Below, piece by piece: positions 25,848 through 34,916 of a stretch of DNA of 57,683 bases. The position numbers and the translations under genes are program-made. The stretch covers positions 1 through 57,683 of the forward strand of contig JADFMD010000007.1 of the NCBI GenBank assembly GCA_022564055.1. Reading direction: 5' to 3'. Every line of letters starts with the position of its first letter. Position 1 is the stretch's first letter. Below the pieces are notes generated by a model. The model was not told where the DNA came from. It was given only the letters and a program-made list of their open reading frames with translations, and ran no database searches. The DNA comes from Gemmatimonadota bacterium. GTDB lineage: Bacteria; Gemmatimonadota; Gemmatimonadetes; Longimicrobiales; Gaopeijiaceae.

Positions 25848-27470
25848 ATGTTCACATCCCTACGAGCCCGGATCATTGTCATTCTCGCGATGATCGGGGT
25901 CAGCATAGGATACCTGGTTTCCAACGGGATCAAGCTGGGCCTGGATCTCCAGGGCGGCATGCACCTCGTCCTCGAGGTGTACGATCCTGACGGCACGATG
26001 ACGGCTGAGGCCAGAGCCGACGCCATCGACCGGTCCGAGCGCATTCTCCGGACTCGCATCGATCAGTTCGGCGTGGAGGAGCCAAGCGTCCAGAAGGTAG
26101 GGGGCGACCGCATCATCGTGGAGCTTCCGGGAATCGGACCCAACGACGAGAGTCGGGCGAAGGATCTCATTCAGCAGTCGGCGTTCCTCGAGTTCAAACT
26201 CGTGCTTCCGGTAACCGAGTTGCAGTCGGTGCTCGGACGGATCGACCGCCAGATTGTCGCTGCGTTGGGTGTGGAGGAGCTTCGGCTACTCGGGCGGGAT
26301 GAGGAAGGCCCCAGTCAGGACATTCAGAATCTCATCTTCGGCGGCCAGAGAGCCGACTCCGCCCAGACGGACAGCACCGGAGTGGAGGAGGAGCCCGAAG
26401 AAGAGGATCGATCGCTCAACCTCAGTCCCTTCACGTCGCTTCTTCTTTCGGGAGACGTCGAGGGTGCCTATCTGGTGGCGACCGAGGACGTGGAGGTGGC
26501 CCAGCGCTTCCTCGCGCTTTCCGAGGTTCAGCGGGCTCTGCCCAGAAACGTCTCACTCCACTGGGAAGCGGACCCGATCGGTCTCGGGCAGAGAACCTAC
26601 CGCCGCCTGTACGTCACGGAAGAGGATGCGTTCGTGACCGGAGAGATGCTGGAGGACGCGACCGCACAAAGAGATCCGCAGTTCAACCAACCCCAGGTGT
26701 CCTTCCAGTTCAACAGGGCCGGGGGTCGGCGTTTCTCGAATTTCACGACGGCACACATCGGTGACTACATCGCCATCGTCCTGGACGGTGAGATCGTGAG
26801 TGCGCCGGTCGTACAGGATCGCATCGGGGCCAGCGGCGTCATCAACATGGGCAACGCCGACATGCTCGAAGCGGCCGACCTGGCCTTGGTGCTGCGGGCG
26901 GGTGCGTTGCCCGCGCGTCTGGAGATCATCGAGGAGCGGACGGTCGGACCGTCGCTCGGACAGGACTCTATCGATCGGGGCCGGATCGCGGGTCTCATCG
27001 GGATGGTGCTCGTGATCCTGATCATGACGCTCTACTACCGCGTGGCCGGGATCTTGGCCGTGATGGCACTGGGGGTGTACCTCATGTTGGTCCTGGGTGG
27101 CCTTTCGGCGTTCGGTGCCACGCTGACGCTCCCCGGGATGGCGGGCCTGATCCTGTCTGTCGGTATGGCCGTGGACGCTAACGTGCTCATCTTCGAACGC
27201 ATCCGGGAGGAGTTGATCCTCGGGCGGGCTACGCGGACGGCCGTGGAGGAGGGCTTCAGCCATGCGTTGTCCGCGATCGTCGATGCGAATATCACCACGC
27301 TCATCACGGCCCTCATTCTCTTCCAGTTCGGAACCGGGCCCGTAAAGGGATTCGCGGTGACGCTTTCGATCGGGATCGTCGCCTCGTTCTTCTCGGCCCT
27401 GTACGTGACACGAACGCTCTTCCTCATCTACCTGTCGGGGAAGAAGGCCTCAGACCCGATCAGCATCTGA
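25848..27470 (+). CDS. secD: Protein translocase subunit SecD
   Basis: 540 residues, full length. With SecF it uses the proton gradient to complete export through SecYEG. The first membrane helix (IIVILAMIGVSIGYLVSNGI) leads into GLDLQGGMHLVLEV, the conserved SecD D1 motif. The large periplasmic P1 head follows, including an acidic low-complexity loop (GVEEEPEEEDRSLN). Five more membrane helices include the conserved GMAVDANVLIFERIREEL and the final GFAVTLSIGIVASFFSALYVTRTLF. secF follows after 10 bases; yajC is not in the window. Confidence 0.97.
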   Translation: MFTSLRARIIVILAMIGVSIGYLVSNGIKLGLDLQGGMHLVLEVYDPDGTMTAEARADAIDRSERILRTRIDQFGVEEPSVQKVGGDRIIVELPGIGPNDESRAKDLIQQSAFLEFKLVLPVTELQSVLGRIDRQIVAALGVEELRLLGRDEEGPSQDIQNLIFGGQRADSAQTDSTGVEEEPEEEDRSLNLSPFTSLLLSGDVEGAYLVATEDVEVAQRFLALSEVQRALPRNVSLHWEADPIGLGQRTYRRLYVTEEDAFVTGEMLEDATAQRDPQFNQPQVSFQFNRAGGRRFSNFTTAHIGDYIAIVLDGEIVSAPVVQDRIGASGVINMGNADMLEAADLALVLRAGALPARLEIIEERTVGPSLGQDSIDRGRIAGLIGMVLVILIMTLYYRVAGILAVMALGVYLMLVLGGLSAFGATLTLPGMAGLILSVGMAVDANVLIFERIREELILGRATRTAVEEGFSHALSAIVDANITTLITALILFQFGTGPVKGFAVTLSIGIVASFFSALYVTRTLFLIYLSGKKASDPISI

Positions 27471-27480
27471 GACGGATTCC

Positions 27481-28437
27481 ATGAGACTGTTCGACCAAGC
27501 CAAATACAGGTTCATCGAAAACCGACGCAGGGCTTACCTGATGTCTGGCACGGTGATGCTCGTCGGAATCGCGGGAATGATCTTCAATGTCTTCAGCATC
27601 GGAAGTTGGCAGAACTACGGGGTTGACTTCACGGGCGGTTCGCTGATCCAGGTACAGTTTCACCAGCCCGCTACAGCTGGGCAGCTCCGGGCGGCTCTCG
27701 GTGGTTCACAGGCGCCGCCTATCACGCGTTTCGGTGAAGAAAACGAGTTCACGATCCGTGCGCCGCTCGGGAATAGCACGGTGGAAACGATCCGGGCTAG
27801 CTTCGAGGGTCAGCTCGCGACCGCGTTCGGTAGTGACGCGTTCACCATCGTGAGAACCGAGACCGTGGGACCGAAGATCGGAGAGGAGCTTCAGAGAAAT
27901 GCGTTTTTGGCCATTCTGTTCTCTTTTGTTTTAACGCTTCTCTATATCGCGATGCGGTTTGAGCTTCGCTTCGGCTTGGCCGCCGTGATCGCGACGGCGC
28001 ACGACATTCTGATCACGCTTGGCTTCCTGGCGCTGTTCAGGGTCGAGATTGCGCTGCCCACCGTGGCGGCCATCCTGACCATCGTCGGGTATTCGCTCAA
28101 CGACACCATCGTCGTGTTCGATCGCGTGCGAGAAAATCTCAACGCCAAGGGTGGCCGGCGGCAGGACCCCGTGGACCTCTTGAACCGCTCGATCAACGAG
28201 ACACTGCCTCGGACCGTACTCACCTCCGGAACGACACTCGCGGTCTTGGGGGCTCTCCTCGCCGTGGGTGGCGCCGTGATCCGCGACTTCACCGTGGTGT
28301 TGATGCTGGGCGTCGCGATCGGAACGTATTCTTCCATCTTCGTGGCTTCGCCCGCCCTGCTCGAGATCCAAAAGCGTTTCGGCGACGGTACCGCGAGGCG
28401 CGAGCGCAAGAAGCGCAGGGCCCAGGTGACCACCTAA
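27481..28437 (+). CDS. secF: Protein translocase subunit SecF
   Basis: 318 residues with six predicted membrane helices and one periplasmic domain. The GVDFTGGSLIQVQF motif after the first helix, LLYIAMRFELRFGLAAVIATAHDI in the middle and GYSLNDTIVVFDRVREN before the last helices are diagnostic of SecF. It forms the SecDF complex with the gene just upstream, in the inner membrane. The basic C-terminus (RRERKKRRAQ) should face the cytoplasm. The tatD gene starts eight bases downstream, so housekeeping genes continue in the same unit. Confidence 0.97.
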   Translation: MRLFDQAKYRFIENRRRAYLMSGTVMLVGIAGMIFNVFSIGSWQNYGVDFTGGSLIQVQFHQPATAGQLRAALGGSQAPPITRFGEENEFTIRAPLGNSTVETIRASFEGQLATAFGSDAFTIVRTETVGPKIGEELQRNAFLAILFSFVLTLLYIAMRFELRFGLAAVIATAHDILITLGFLALFRVEIALPTVAAILTIVGYSLNDTIVVFDRVRENLNAKGGRRQDPVDLLNRSINETLPRTVLTSGTTLAVLGALLAVGGAVIRDFTVVLMLGVAIGTYSSIFVASPALLEIQKRFGDGTARRERKKRRAQVTT

Positions 28438-28445
28438 ATCGGTCT

Positions 28446-29210
28446 GTGTTCGACAGTCACTGCCATCTCACCGACAGCCGCTTCGATGAGGATCGGTCCG
28501 CCGTTCTCGATGCGGCGTCTCAAGCGGGCGTCACCCGTATGGTCACGGTCGCCTCGGACCTCGAGGATGCCAGGGCTGCGGCGGCACTCGCCCAGCGTCA
28601 TCGGGGGCTCTGGTCTACGGCGGGCATCCATCCCCACGCCGTCTCTGAGGCCGCCGCCGACGACGTCGAGGGCGTCCGGGAACTCGCCGCCGCGCACACC
28701 GAGGTCGTCGCCATCGGCGAAACCGGCCTGGACTACTTCCATGATCACTCGCCCCGGCGGCTCCAGCGGCGCTGGTTCGAGGCGCACCTGGAACTTGCCG
28801 CCGACCTCGATCTTCCCATCGTGATTCACACCCGCGACGCGGAAGACGATACGATTTCCGCGTTACGGAACGCCCCTAAATCGGTCCGAAAAGTGCTCCA
28901 CTGCTTTACCGGGAGCCTGAAGTTGTTGGAGGTGGGGCTGGAGGAGGGTTGTTACGTGTCGTTTGCGGGGATCATTACATTCTCCAAGTTCGACGGTCAG
29001 GCCGCCGTACGGGCGGTCCCCGGGGATCGCTTGCTCGCCGAGACGGACGCGCCCTACCTGGCGCCGGTTCCGCGCCGGGGAAAGCGGAACGAGCCGGCCT
29101 TCGTAACACATGTGATCGCGGCCCTCGCCGACATCCGGGGCGAACACGTGGGAGCTGTGGCGGAGGGCACGGCGGAGAACGCCGAACGATTTTACGCGCT
29201 CGGGCCTTGA
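28446..29210 (+). CDS. tatD: TatD-family metal-dependent DNase
   Basis: 254 residues from a GTG start. TIM-barrel amidohydrolase-fold nuclease; TatD proteins act as 3'-5' exonucleases or in DNA and RNA quality control, and are unrelated in function to Tat export. Metal ligands are visible in FDSHCHLTD, IGETGLDYF, VIHTRDAED, LHCFTG and ETDAPYLAP, all at the expected spacing. The GKRNEPAFVTHVIAALA tail is also standard. It lies eight bases after secF and 25 bases before mutL. Confidence 0.95.
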   Translation: MFDSHCHLTDSRFDEDRSAVLDAASQAGVTRMVTVASDLEDARAAAALAQRHRGLWSTAGIHPHAVSEAAADDVEGVRELAAAHTEVVAIGETGLDYFHDHSPRRLQRRWFEAHLELAADLDLPIVIHTRDAEDDTISALRNAPKSVRKVLHCFTGSLKLLEVGLEEGCYVSFAGIITFSKFDGQAAVRAVPGDRLLAETDAPYLAPVPRRGKRNEPAFVTHVIAALADIRGEHVGAVAEGTAENAERFYALGP

Positions 29211-29235
29211 GGCCTGTCGCTGCCCATGAGTGGAT

Positions 29236-31104
29236 ATGGCGCGCACGATTGAAGTCCTTCCCGACCTAGTAGCGAACCAGATCGCCGCCGGTGAAGTGGT
29301 GGAGCGGCCCGCGTCCGTTGTCAAGGAACTGGTCGAAAACGCCCTGGACGCCCGGGCCACACGCGTCGATATCGATATCGAGCACGGGGGGAAGCGACGC
29401 ATTCGGGTGACGGACGATGGGGTCGGCATGGGGCGGGAAGACGCGCTTCTATCTCTCGACAGGCATGCCACGAGCAAAATCCGCGCTGCCGTCGACCTCC
29501 AATCGGTGGAGACCTTCGGGTTTCGGGGTGAGGCGCTGCCCTCCATTGCCGCCGTGTCGCGCATGACCCTCGAAACCAAGGGAGACTCCGATCAACTGGG
29601 CACCCGCGTCCGAGTGAAGGGTGGGACGATCACCGGCGTCGAGGACGTTTCCCGTCGGCGGGGCACTACCGTCGAGGTTTCCGACCTGTTCTTCAACGCG
29701 CCCGCTCGGGCCAAGTTTCTGAAGGCCGTTGGGGCAGAGGCCCGCGCGGTGAGCGATGCCGTGAGTCTTCTCGCCCTCGCCAACGCATCGGTCGGCTTCG
29801 GCCTCACCTCTGGCGGACGGATCCTACTCGAGCTTCCCCCGGCCACCGATCTGACGGCGCGCGTGGCTGCTCTTTGGGGGAGGGAAGCGGCCACCACGCT
29901 GATCGCCCTCTCCACCGAATCCGAGGGTCTTCAGGTGCGCGGTCTGATCCAACGGCCGGATGCGGCCAAGAGCGGGTTTCGGCGTGCTCACCTCTTCGTG
30001 AACGGCAGGCCCTTTCGTAGCCGTACCCTCCTCGCGGCGCTCGACCGTGGGTATCGCACCACGATCTCGGAAAGGGTCCGGCCGTGGGCGTTCCTCTACC
30101 TGCGGATGCCGGCGGGAACCGTGGATATGAACGTACATCCCGCCAAGGCCGAGGTACGTTTCCGGGACGATGCGGCGGTTGAGTCCTTCGTGGAGGAGGC
30201 GGTGCGGGCAGGTCTCACCTCGGAGGCGAGTGCCGCTACGCTGGACACACAACTGGCGCCCCCCCAGCTACTGGTCCGAGAGCCGAGTCCACCGCGTCCC
30301 GACAAGAAGTCCGAGGTGGAGGGCCAAACCACCTTGTTCCTTTCGGCAAGCGCTACGATGCCGTCGGGCGCCGTGCCGCTGTCGGGCGCGGCACCTTCCT
30401 CGGGCGTGGCACCCTTTTCGGGCACGGCAGCGAGTCCTGGCTCATCTGCGGCGGGAGCCGTGACTTACGGCGTTACCGGTCGCGGGGCCGCGACCGACGA
30501 GGTGTCTGCCGATCCGGTCCCGGTGCTCGAGGAGCGGCCTCGCCTCTGGCAGGTGTTGAACACCTACGTCCTCGCGGAGACGCGCGAGGGTCTGATCATC
30601 ATCGACCAGCACTCGGCACACGAGCGCATCCTATTCGAGCGCCTGAACCGAGCGTTCGAGGAGAGCGGCCAGACGGGTCAAAGGCTTCTTTTCCCGCTCA
30701 CCATTCGCCTCGCCAAGGCCGAATACGAACAGGTAGAGGCTCTGACCGGCATCCTGAATCGGGTGGGCTTTGAGGTCGAGGGCTTCGGCGGCAACACGAT
30801 CATCGTGCACGCTGTTCCCGATCCACACCCCTACTTCGATCCGGAGCGTTGCCTCCGGGAGATGATCGACGAGTTGGTTGCCGGCTCGGACCTCACGCGC
30901 TCCGCAAAGAACCAGCACGAAAAGATCGCCATGACCTTCGCCTGCAAGGGTGCGATCAAGGCCGGCCAGAGGTTGAGCGAGACCGAAATGCAGGAGTTGT
31001 TCGACCAGCTTTTCGCCACGGAGCTGCCCTACCACGACGTACACGGCCGGCCGACCATCGTCCGTCTGAGCAAGAGTGAGCTGGAGAGGAAATTCGGGCG
31101 GTGA
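29236..31104 (+). CDS. mutL: DNA mismatch repair protein MutL
   Basis: 622 residues. The N-terminal GHKL ATPase has VVKELVENALDA, DDGVGM, RHATSKI and GFRGEALPSIAAVS. A transducer domain follows to about 330. A repetitive Ser/Gly/Ala/Pro linker (about 375-400) precedes the C-terminal dimerisation and endonuclease domain. The metal motif DQHSAHERILFE fits DQHA(X)2E(X)4E with Ser for Ala, and ACKGAIKAG is present. The usual CPHGRP motif reads DVHGRP, so one zinc cysteine is lost. It should nick DNA in MutS-directed, MutH-free repair, but the altered site leaves activity open. A GTG at 29230 is an alternative start two residues longer. It overlaps miaA by GTGA. Confidence 0.95.
   Translation: MARTIEVLPDLVANQIAAGEVVERPASVVKELVENALDARATRVDIDIEHGGKRRIRVTDDGVGMGREDALLSLDRHATSKIRAAVDLQSVETFGFRGEALPSIAAVSRMTLETKGDSDQLGTRVRVKGGTITGVEDVSRRRGTTVEVSDLFFNAPARAKFLKAVGAEARAVSDAVSLLALANASVGFGLTSGGRILLELPPATDLTARVAALWGREAATTLIALSTESEGLQVRGLIQRPDAAKSGFRRAHLFVNGRPFRSRTLLAALDRGYRTTISERVRPWAFLYLRMPAGTVDMNVHPAKAEVRFRDDAAVESFVEEAVRAGLTSEASAATLDTQLAPPQLLVREPSPPRPDKKSEVEGQTTLFLSASATMPSGAVPLSGAAPSSGVAPFSGTAASPGSSAAGAVTYGVTGRGAATDEVSADPVPVLEERPRLWQVLNTYVLAETREGLIIIDQHSAHERILFERLNRAFEESGQTGQRLLFPLTIRLAKAEYEQVEALTGILNRVGFEVEGFGGNTIIVHAVPDPHPYFDPERCLREMIDELVAGSDLTRSAKNQHEKIAMTFACKGAIKAGQRLSETEMQELFDQLFATELPYHDVHGRPTIVRLSKSELERKFGR
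30364..30435 (+). repeat. 18-bp in-frame tandem repeat in the MutL linker
   Basis: Four degenerate copies of an 18-bp unit begin TCGGGC at 30364, 30382, 30400 and 30418. They code for SGAVPL, SGAAPS, SGVAPF and SGTAAS in the disordered linker between the MutL ATPase and dimerisation domains. Confidence 0.9.
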
Positions 31105-32030
31105 GGGATTTCCTTGCGATTACGGGGCCGACGACCTCCGGGAAGACGCAAGTCTCGATCGCGGTCGCGGAGGCGCTGGACGGCGAAATCATCTGCATGG
31201 ACTCCCGGCAGGTCTACCGGGGGATGGACATCGGGACGGACAAGGTCTCCAAGAAGAACCGAGACCGCGTTTGCCATCACGGCCTCGATCTCCGGGACCC
31301 CGACGAGTTCTATAGCGCCGGCCAGTTCGGCCGGGACGCCCGCGGCTGGATCGAAGGGATTTCCGCACGTGGACGAGTACCCCTCTTGGTTGGGGGCACG
31401 GGTCTGTTTCTGCGATCCTTGACGCATCCCTTGTTCAAACAGCCGGGAATAGACGCGAATCGATTGCAGGCACTTCGTGGTTTCATGGCCAAGCGCCCGA
31501 CCACCGAGCTGGAGCGCTGGGTGGAGGCGCTGGATCCCGGCCGCGCCGATCTCGCCCGCGAGGGAGGTCCCCACCGTCTGGGCCGGACCATCGAGGTGGC
31601 GCTCCTCACCGGGCGCCCCCTCTCGTGGTGGCACTCACAGGGCACGCCCGACCAGGACCCCCTCGACGGTCTGATCGTGGTGCTCGACAAGGATCGTGAG
31701 GAACTGGACCGGTGCATCGATGCTCGGGTAACCCGGATGGCGGCTGGCGGCCTGGTGGACGAGGTGAAGGGTTTGATGGAGAAGGGATATGGGCCAACGG
31801 CTCCCGGGATGAGCGGCACGGGATATCGGGAAATCGCTGCTCACCTCGCTGGGGAGATAACCCTGGAGGAGGCCCTCGATCGAATGCGGTCTCAGACCAG
31901 ACAGTACGCGCGCCGACAGCTCACCTGGTTCCGGCACCAGCTACCGGAAGACGCGATTCACGTCGATACTTCCCAGTCGGTGGAGGCGCAGGTGGCGCAG
32001 GTTGTGGCGGCCTGGCGGCCGAGGGTTTGA
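31101..32030 (+). CDS. miaA: tRNA dimethylallyltransferase
   Basis: 309 residues with a GTG start overlapping mutL. It transfers dimethylallyl from DMAPP to N6 of A37 in tRNAs that read UNN codons. Motifs: P-loop GPTTSGKT, DSRQVYRGMDIGTDK, the central VGGTGLFLRSL, and the GTGYREIAAHLAGEITLEEA plus RQYARRQLTWFRH C-terminal block that contacts tRNA. The usual IGYKE is here GTGYRE. Its substrate comes from the MEP pathway, part of which (dxs, ispA) is encoded later in the window. Confidence 0.96.
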   Translation: MRDFLAITGPTTSGKTQVSIAVAEALDGEIICMDSRQVYRGMDIGTDKVSKKNRDRVCHHGLDLRDPDEFYSAGQFGRDARGWIEGISARGRVPLLVGGTGLFLRSLTHPLFKQPGIDANRLQALRGFMAKRPTTELERWVEALDPGRADLAREGGPHRLGRTIEVALLTGRPLSWWHSQGTPDQDPLDGLIVVLDKDREELDRCIDARVTRMAAGGLVDEVKGLMEKGYGPTAPGMSGTGYREIAAHLAGEITLEEALDRMRSQTRQYARRQLTWFRHQLPEDAIHVDTSQSVEAQVAQVVAAWRPRV

Positions 32031-32114
32031 GGGATGGACGGACCCCGGCGGGAGCGATAGAAGGGCCACGGCGGGAGCGCTAAAGGGATAACGACGGGAG
32101 GGGTGAAAGATCGC

Positions 32115-33266
32115 ATGAAAATTGGGGTGACGTGTTATCCCACCTACGGTGGGTCGGGAGCCGTGGCCACGGCGTTGGGGATCGAGTTTGCCGAGCGAGG
32201 TCACGAGGTCCATTTCGTATCGTACGCGCAACCCTTCCGCCTGGGACGTTTCCACGAGCGCGTGTTCTTCCACGAGGTGGAAATGGAGCATTACCCCCTC
32301 TTCGAGCATCCTCCCTACACGTTGGCTCTCGCGGTCGCGCTCCACGACGCCGCACAGACGCATGAGCTGGACCTGATCCACGTGCATTACGCCATCCCAC
32401 ACGCCACCTCGGCGTGGATCGCCCAGCAGATGCTCGGCGAGGACGGGCCGCCCGTAGTGACCACCCTCCACGGCACGGACATCACCTTGGTGGGGATCCA
32501 CCCCTCTTTCCAGGCGATCACCAGCTTTTCCATCCTCCGCTCGCAAGGGATCACGACGGTGTCCCAGTTCCTCAAAGACCAAACGGTGCGCGACTTCGGC
32601 GTCGCGGCGGAGGACATCGAAGTGATTCCGAACTTTCTCGACACGGACCTATACATGCCTGGCAAGGAACCCTGCCATCGTGACACGCTCGCCGCCCCCG
32701 GGGAAAAAATCTTGATGCACGTGTCGAATTTTCGGCCTGTAAAACGTGTGTGGGATGTGGTGAGCATATTCGCCGGGGTGGCCGAACAGATGCCTGCCCG
32801 GTTGATCATGATCGGCGATGGGCCCGAGCGGCCTCGTGCCCTCGAGGCGGCGCAGGCCATGGGGGTGGAGGACCGAGTGGTCTTCCTCGGCAAGCACGAT
32901 GCCGTTCAGGATCTCCTTCCCTGTGCCGACTTGTTTCTGTTGCCCAGCGAGTCCGAGTCTTTCGGCCTCGCCGCACTCGAAGCGATGGCCTCCGGTGCGC
33001 CGGTCGTGGCGACCAACACGGGCGGCCTGCCCGAAGTCGTGCCACACGGCGAAGCCGGGTATCTCCTCGACCCGGGTGACGTGGACGGCATGACGGCGCG
33101 GGCGATAGAGATCTTGAGTGACCCGGTTCGGTGGAAGGCCTTCAGCGAGGCGGGCCGTGCAGTGGCCGTGGAGCGCTTTTCGGCCGCGGGTGTCGTCCCG
33201 ATATACGAGGACTACTGCCAGCGGGTCATCGAGACGCATCGACGCAAGCGGGACCCGCACGAGTGA
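32115..33266 (+). CDS. bshA: N-acetyl-alpha-D-glucosaminyl L-malate synthase BshA (bacillithiol synthesis)
   Basis: 383 residues. GT4 glycosyltransferase joining GlcNAc from UDP-GlcNAc to L-malate, the first step of bacillithiol. The MKIGVTCYPTYGGSGAVATALG start, HVHYAIPHATSAW, TTLHGTDITLVG and FGLAALEAMASGAPVVATNTGG are BshA-specific or GT4 nucleotide-binding motifs. The ATG at 32115 gives the family-typical N-terminus; a GTG at 32103 lies almost on top of the GGGAGG site. BshB and BshC genes are not in the window. The spacer before it contains two copies of a CGGCGGGAGCG element. It overlaps uppP by GTGA. Confidence 0.9.
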   Translation: MKIGVTCYPTYGGSGAVATALGIEFAERGHEVHFVSYAQPFRLGRFHERVFFHEVEMEHYPLFEHPPYTLALAVALHDAAQTHELDLIHVHYAIPHATSAWIAQQMLGEDGPPVVTTLHGTDITLVGIHPSFQAITSFSILRSQGITTVSQFLKDQTVRDFGVAAEDIEVIPNFLDTDLYMPGKEPCHRDTLAAPGEKILMHVSNFRPVKRVWDVVSIFAGVAEQMPARLIMIGDGPERPRALEAAQAMGVEDRVVFLGKHDAVQDLLPCADLFLLPSESESFGLAALEAMASGAPVVATNTGGLPEVVPHGEAGYLLDPGDVDGMTARAIEILSDPVRWKAFSEAGRAVAVERFSAAGVVPIYEDYCQRVIETHRRKRDPHE

Positions 33267-34051
33267 ACGTTTGGGAGGCGATTCTCCTCGGTGCTCTCCA
33301 GGGCGTGACCGAATTTTTTCCGGTGTCGAGCTCTGGGCACCTGGTGGTCGGCCAGAAGCTGCTCGGCTTGGAGGTTCCGGGCGTGCAGTTCGAGGTGGCG
33401 GTTCATGTAGCCACGCTGTTTTCCGTGCTCGTGATCTATCGGAGCCGTCTTATCGAATTGGTGGTTGGCGCACTGCGAAAAGACCGGGACGCCTGGCGGT
33501 ACGTGGGGTTGCTCGCCCTCGCGACGTTACCCGCTGCGATCGTGGGTGTGCTGTTCCGGGACCGGATCGAGGTGCTGTTCGAGAGCCCGTTCGTCCCGGC
33601 CACCGCCTTCTTGGTGACAGGCACGATCCTATGGAGCACGCGACGGTTACTCGGGCGAAAGGACTCGAAAAAACCTGGGTGGAGCGTGGCCCTCTTGATC
33701 GGCCTCGCTCAGGCGTTCGCCCTGGTGCCCGGCATCTCTCGTTCGGGGACGACCGTGGCGATGGCGCTTTGGCTCGGCCTCGCCGCGGAAGAGGCCGCGG
33801 CGTTCTCTTTCCTCATGGCGATCCCTGTGATCGCAGGAGCCGCGTTGCTTCTGATGCCGGACGTCGCTTCGCAGGGGCTGACCCTCCCGGGGACCGTCCT
33901 GGCTGCGGGCTCCATCGTGGCAGGCATCACCGGAATCCTGGCGATCAAGGGATTCGTGGCCGTGCTGGAGCGAAGGGCTTTCCACCGCTTCGCCATCTAC
34001 TGCTGGGCGCTGGGGGCGGTTTTTCTCATCTACCTCTTTGCGTTCGGGTAG
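33263..34051 (+). CDS. uppP: Undecaprenyl-diphosphatase (BacA family)
   Basis: 262 residues from a GTG that overlaps the bshA stop. It dephosphorylates undecaprenyl diphosphate at the membrane so the lipid carrier can be reused in cell-wall and polysaccharide synthesis, and it can confer bacitracin resistance. Both family signatures are present: QGVTEFFPVSSSGHL near the N-terminus and VPGISRSGTTVAM in the middle. Seven or eight membrane helices fit the known fold. Frames that start further upstream are read-through of bshA and are not real. Confidence 0.95.
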   Translation: MNVWEAILLGALQGVTEFFPVSSSGHLVVGQKLLGLEVPGVQFEVAVHVATLFSVLVIYRSRLIELVVGALRKDRDAWRYVGLLALATLPAAIVGVLFRDRIEVLFESPFVPATAFLVTGTILWSTRRLLGRKDSKKPGWSVALLIGLAQAFALVPGISRSGTTVAMALWLGLAAEEAAAFSFLMAIPVIAGAALLLMPDVASQGLTLPGTVLAAGSIVAGITGILAIKGFVAVLERRAFHRFAIYCWALGAVFLIYLFAFG

Positions 34052-34058
34052 GGAGAGG

Positions 34059-34895
34059 GTGAACGGAGGGCCCCGGCCACTGGGTTCATGGGAGGGCGAA
34101 CCGGTCGAGGAGTGGGCGCGGCGCTGGGGTGTGCCGCACGTGGAGGCATACGAGGAGCTTCCCTCCACAAACGATCACCTCCGCGCTTTGGCGAGGGCCG
34201 GGGCCTCCCCCTTCACTGTGGTGATCGCCGACTCCCAGACCGCGGGCAAAGGACGGGCAGGAAAGCGTTGGGCTTCGCCCCGGGGAAAAGGCCTGTGGAT
34301 CTCGTTTCTCGTGAAGGGTGACGCGGATGTCCCGCCCACGCTCGTTCCTATCCTGGTGGGGTTGGCCGCTATCCGCACTCTCGAGCGGCTCTGTCCATCG
34401 TTGAGGCCTGGAATCAAGTGGCCCAACGACATCGAGGTGGAGGGAAGAAAACTGGGGGGGATCCTTTGCGAGGGCATGGGGGCTGGAACGGTCGTGGTCG
34501 GGGTCGGGCTCAACCTTTCTCAGGGGATCGAGGACTTCGATCCCGGGTTGAAGGAACGAGCCGCGTCGATGGAAATGGCCGGGTGCCGGGACGTGAGTCG
34601 ATCGAGGGTCGCGGGCGAACTCCTGTCGGCCGCACGTTCCCTGATGAATCCACCCCCCGCCTTGCTCGACGAGCCCTTGAGGCAGGAGGTCCTAGACCAC
34701 GATATCTTAAAGGGCCGAACCGTACGTACTGAGGTGGGGGTCGTAGGAACCGCCCGGGGCATCGCCGCAGACGGGGCGCTCCTGGTGGAGGTCGACGGTC
34801 GAGTCGAGGAGATTCGAGCAGGGGGGGTGAGGGCCGTCGAAAGTGGCGAGAGCGCACGAGCGGAGTCGAGGAAATACCGAAAAAGGGCCACATGA
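34059..34895 (+). CDS. birA: Biotin--[acetyl-CoA-carboxylase] ligase
   Basis: 278 residues from the GTG at 34059 with GGGAGAGG just before it. It activates biotin as biotinyl-AMP and attaches it to the carboxyl carrier protein. The GKGRAGKRWASPRGKGLWIS adenylate loop, KWPNDIEVEGRKLGGILCE and VVGVGLNLSQ are conserved. There is no N-terminal helix-turn-helix, so unlike E. coli BirA this is an enzyme without a repressor domain. The C-terminal domain (ILKGRTVRTEV) is short but present. coaX follows after 21 bases. Confidence 0.93.
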   Translation: MNGGPRPLGSWEGEPVEEWARRWGVPHVEAYEELPSTNDHLRALARAGASPFTVVIADSQTAGKGRAGKRWASPRGKGLWISFLVKGDADVPPTLVPILVGLAAIRTLERLCPSLRPGIKWPNDIEVEGRKLGGILCEGMGAGTVVVGVGLNLSQGIEDFDPGLKERAASMEMAGCRDVSRSRVAGELLSAARSLMNPPPALLDEPLRQEVLDHDILKGRTVRTEVGVVGTARGIAADGALLVEVDGRVEEIRAGGVRAVESGESARAESRKYRKRAT

Positions 34896-34916
34896 ATCGG
34901 CGTGGAGGAGCGTGAA

